NCBI GenBank assembly: GCA_030589835.1
Contig: JAUUZS010000249.1
Location: 1 to 6,568 of the forward strand
Direction of reading: 5' to 3'
From: Cyclobacteriaceae bacterium
Lineage (GTDB): Bacteria; Bacteroidota; Bacteroidia; Cytophagales; Cyclobacteriaceae
Length of the DNA stretch: 6,568 bases
The notes under the pieces are model-generated. The model did no database searches, was not told the DNA's origin, and saw only the letters and a list, made by a program, of their open reading frames with translations. A program made the translations under genes and the position numbers. Positions 5,690 to 6,568 of the stretch are shown here, piece after piece (positions within the stretch are counted from its first letter, which is position 1; the number at the start of each line of letters is the position of its first letter).

Positions 5690-6183
5690 ATGTTTGATAT
5701 GAAGACGGGGTATCTTTTTGGTGATGCCGGCAAATTGGGCTCTATTTTTATTTTAGCAGGACTATTTGCCTGGTCTAGTCCCTGGCTTTTCGACCCCGGC
5801 ATTTCCATGATCCGGATTATCGTTGTTGGATCAGCTGCTGTATTTATTGGCATGGCCTTAAGAATGAATTTCCAAGGGCTTGAAATTGATGTAAAAACGA
5901 ATTAGAAACTATACCACTATTTTTGGAATAAAAACAGGGAAATGGGATGCATTGCCAAACATTCGAAAATGTAATCCTTACCTCACAGAAAACCAGCTCC
6001 TGGAATACACCAATTGGCATTTCCCCGACCTACAATAGCCAATCGACCCAATGCACCATTGCGCTCTTTTCGGATTCTGAGCAAATGGAATATTTCGTGC
6101 AAACAAACAACAAAAAAACAGCCAAAAAAAATGCTGCGGAACTATCTAATCAGCTAGGCGTGCCTCTTGAACTACTCCAATGA
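5690..6183 (+). pseudogene. Two-TM membrane protein gene broken by two frameshifts
   Basis: Three consecutive plus-strand frames together read as one 163-aa protein. Part 1 (from ATG 5690) encodes MFDMKTGYLFGDAGKLG and two TM segments (about residues 15-33 and 40-59), then GLEIDVK. Part 2, in the next frame, reads RIRNYTTIFGIKTGKWDALP (about 5898-5957). Part 3, shifted again, reads FENVILTSQKTSSWN and on to the stop at 6183, ending in a helical tail (KKTAKKNAAELSNQLGVPLELL). Removing one A from the A5 run at 5893-5897 joins parts 1 and 2. Removing one base near 5957-5961 joins parts 2 and 3. The order (two TM helices, a 'NYTxxFGxKxGKW' strand pair, a short beta region and a final helix) matches, from memory, a family of about 150-170 aa hypothetical membrane proteins in Bacteroidota. 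As given, the first frame stops after 71 codons. Sequencing error is a real alternative to gene decay. The gene abuts the GDYXXLXY stop codon and would be the third gene of that operon. Confidence 0.68.
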
Positions 6184-6194
6184 ATTACTAAGAC

Positions 6195-6242
6195 GGGCAC
6201 AAAGTATTGCTTTAGTATGACCTCAATACTTTCATTTGGCCC
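6195..6242. terminator. Stem-loop between convergent genes, likely bidirectional terminator
   Basis: AAAGTATTG (6201-6209) and CAATACTTT (6224-6232) form a perfect 9-bp stem with a 14-base loop. Outside it, GGGC (6195-6198) can pair with GCCC (6239-6242) across a small internal loop. The structure fills the gap between the stop of the broken gene (6183) and the stop of the minus-strand DUF1080 gene (6252-6250), so it probably ends transcription from both sides. The stem is AT-rich and has only a short T-run (TTT) on each strand. Confidence 0.55.
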
Positions 6243-6249
6243 ATCAAAA

Positions 6250-6568
6250 TTATTTGCTAAGCTGTGAAATTGGTGTCAATTCAATTTTCCTAAATTCAAC
6301 CTCTGATCCTTCGGCTTGCACTGCTACCTGGCCTTTATTGGTGGTGCAGTCGTGTCCATGGTTTACCAAATCACCATTGACCCATACCTTTATTTCCCGG
6401 TCGAGGCACTCGATAATCATAGCATTCCATTTGCCAACTTTCTTTTCTGACTTTTTCGTAAGATTTGGGATTCGCCGCTTTTTACCTTCCGTAATGCCCC
6501 ACTCCTCTTTTGGACCTCGTCTATTTTCCATTTCAGGCACCACAATATCTTCGACAATACACCAGAAA
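6250..6568 (-). CDS. DUF1080 (3-keto-disaccharide hydrolase-like) protein, C-terminal part
   Basis: The frame is open from the right edge through to a TAA at 6252-6250, so about 105 C-terminal codons are visible and the N-terminus lies outside the window. The GTG at 6543 is not a likely start, because the frame continues upstream with in-frame residues that fit the family (FWCIVEDIVVPEMENRRGPK). The end is diagnostic: GKWNAMIIECLDREIKVWVN, then GDLVNHGHDCTTNKGQVAVQ, then AEGSEVEFRKIELTPI. This is the last beta-strands of the concanavalin-like DUF1080 fold, where ligands are glycosides or keto-sugars. Members are usually exported and found in polysaccharide or glycoside breakdown in Bacteroidota and Planctomycetes. 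The catalytic activity of this copy cannot be judged from the tail alone. It is convergent with the broken gene. Confidence 0.85.
   Translation of the reverse strand, partial: FWCIVEDIVVPEMENRRGPKEEWGITEGKKRRIPNLTKKSEKKVGKWNAMIIECLDREIKVWVNGDLVNHGHDCTTNKGQVAVQAEGSEVEFRKIELTPISQLSK

Noticed and set aside
5587..5853. Minus-strand 88-codon frame across the GDYXXLXY end and the broken gene
   Set aside because: It is antisense to two supported coding regions and has low-complexity, shadow-like composition.
5947..6183. Independent 78-aa protein, possibly dsRNA-binding because of the KKTAKKNAAELSNQL tail
   Set aside because: The tail weakly resembles the last helix of a dsRNA-binding domain, but the rest does not fit. 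The upstream frames continue it more naturally as part of the frameshifted membrane protein.

Overview
The window looks like Bacteroidota DNA, probably of a Cytophagales/Cyclobacteriaceae type. It is AT-rich, most starts lack a clear Shine-Dalgarno sequence, and the gene families (HlyD-type adaptor, secreted DinB-like protein, DUF2157 and GDYXXLXY pair, DUF1080 protein) resemble members common in that phylum. The lineage is inferred from protein style and not from a marker gene.

Region 1 (1-3001) is a regulated envelope-transport locus. The first 40 bases hold, on the minus strand, what looks like the first 13 codons of a response regulator. A divergent intergenic region of about 375 bases follows. 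It carries phased GTTC/GAAC half-sites and a sigma-54-like -24/-12 element. A membrane-fusion (HlyD/MacA-like) adaptor and a MacB/LolD-type ABC ATPase come next. No permease is present in the window. Beyond the ATPase are a long perfect RNA hairpin (allowing G-U pairs) and a second copy of the same promoter architecture, placed in front of a small, unrecognised, membrane-anchored or exported protein of 125 aa. The two promoter modules share nearly the same geometry, so the small protein is probably co-regulated with the efflux genes.

Region 2 (3101-3688, minus) encodes an exported DinB-superfamily protein, convergent with the small gene.

Region 3 (3835-6183, plus) is a tight cluster: a polytopic DUF2157 membrane protein, an overlapping GDYXXLXY protein, and then a gene starting directly after the GDYXXLXY stop codon. 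That last gene appears to be one 163-aa, two-TM protein broken by two single-base frameshifts within about 70 bases.

Region 4 (6250-6568, minus) is the C-terminal end of a DUF1080 (3-keto-disaccharide hydrolase/LamG-like) protein that runs off the right edge. A stem-loop separates it from the broken gene. No tRNA, rRNA, insertion sequence or CRISPR array was seen.
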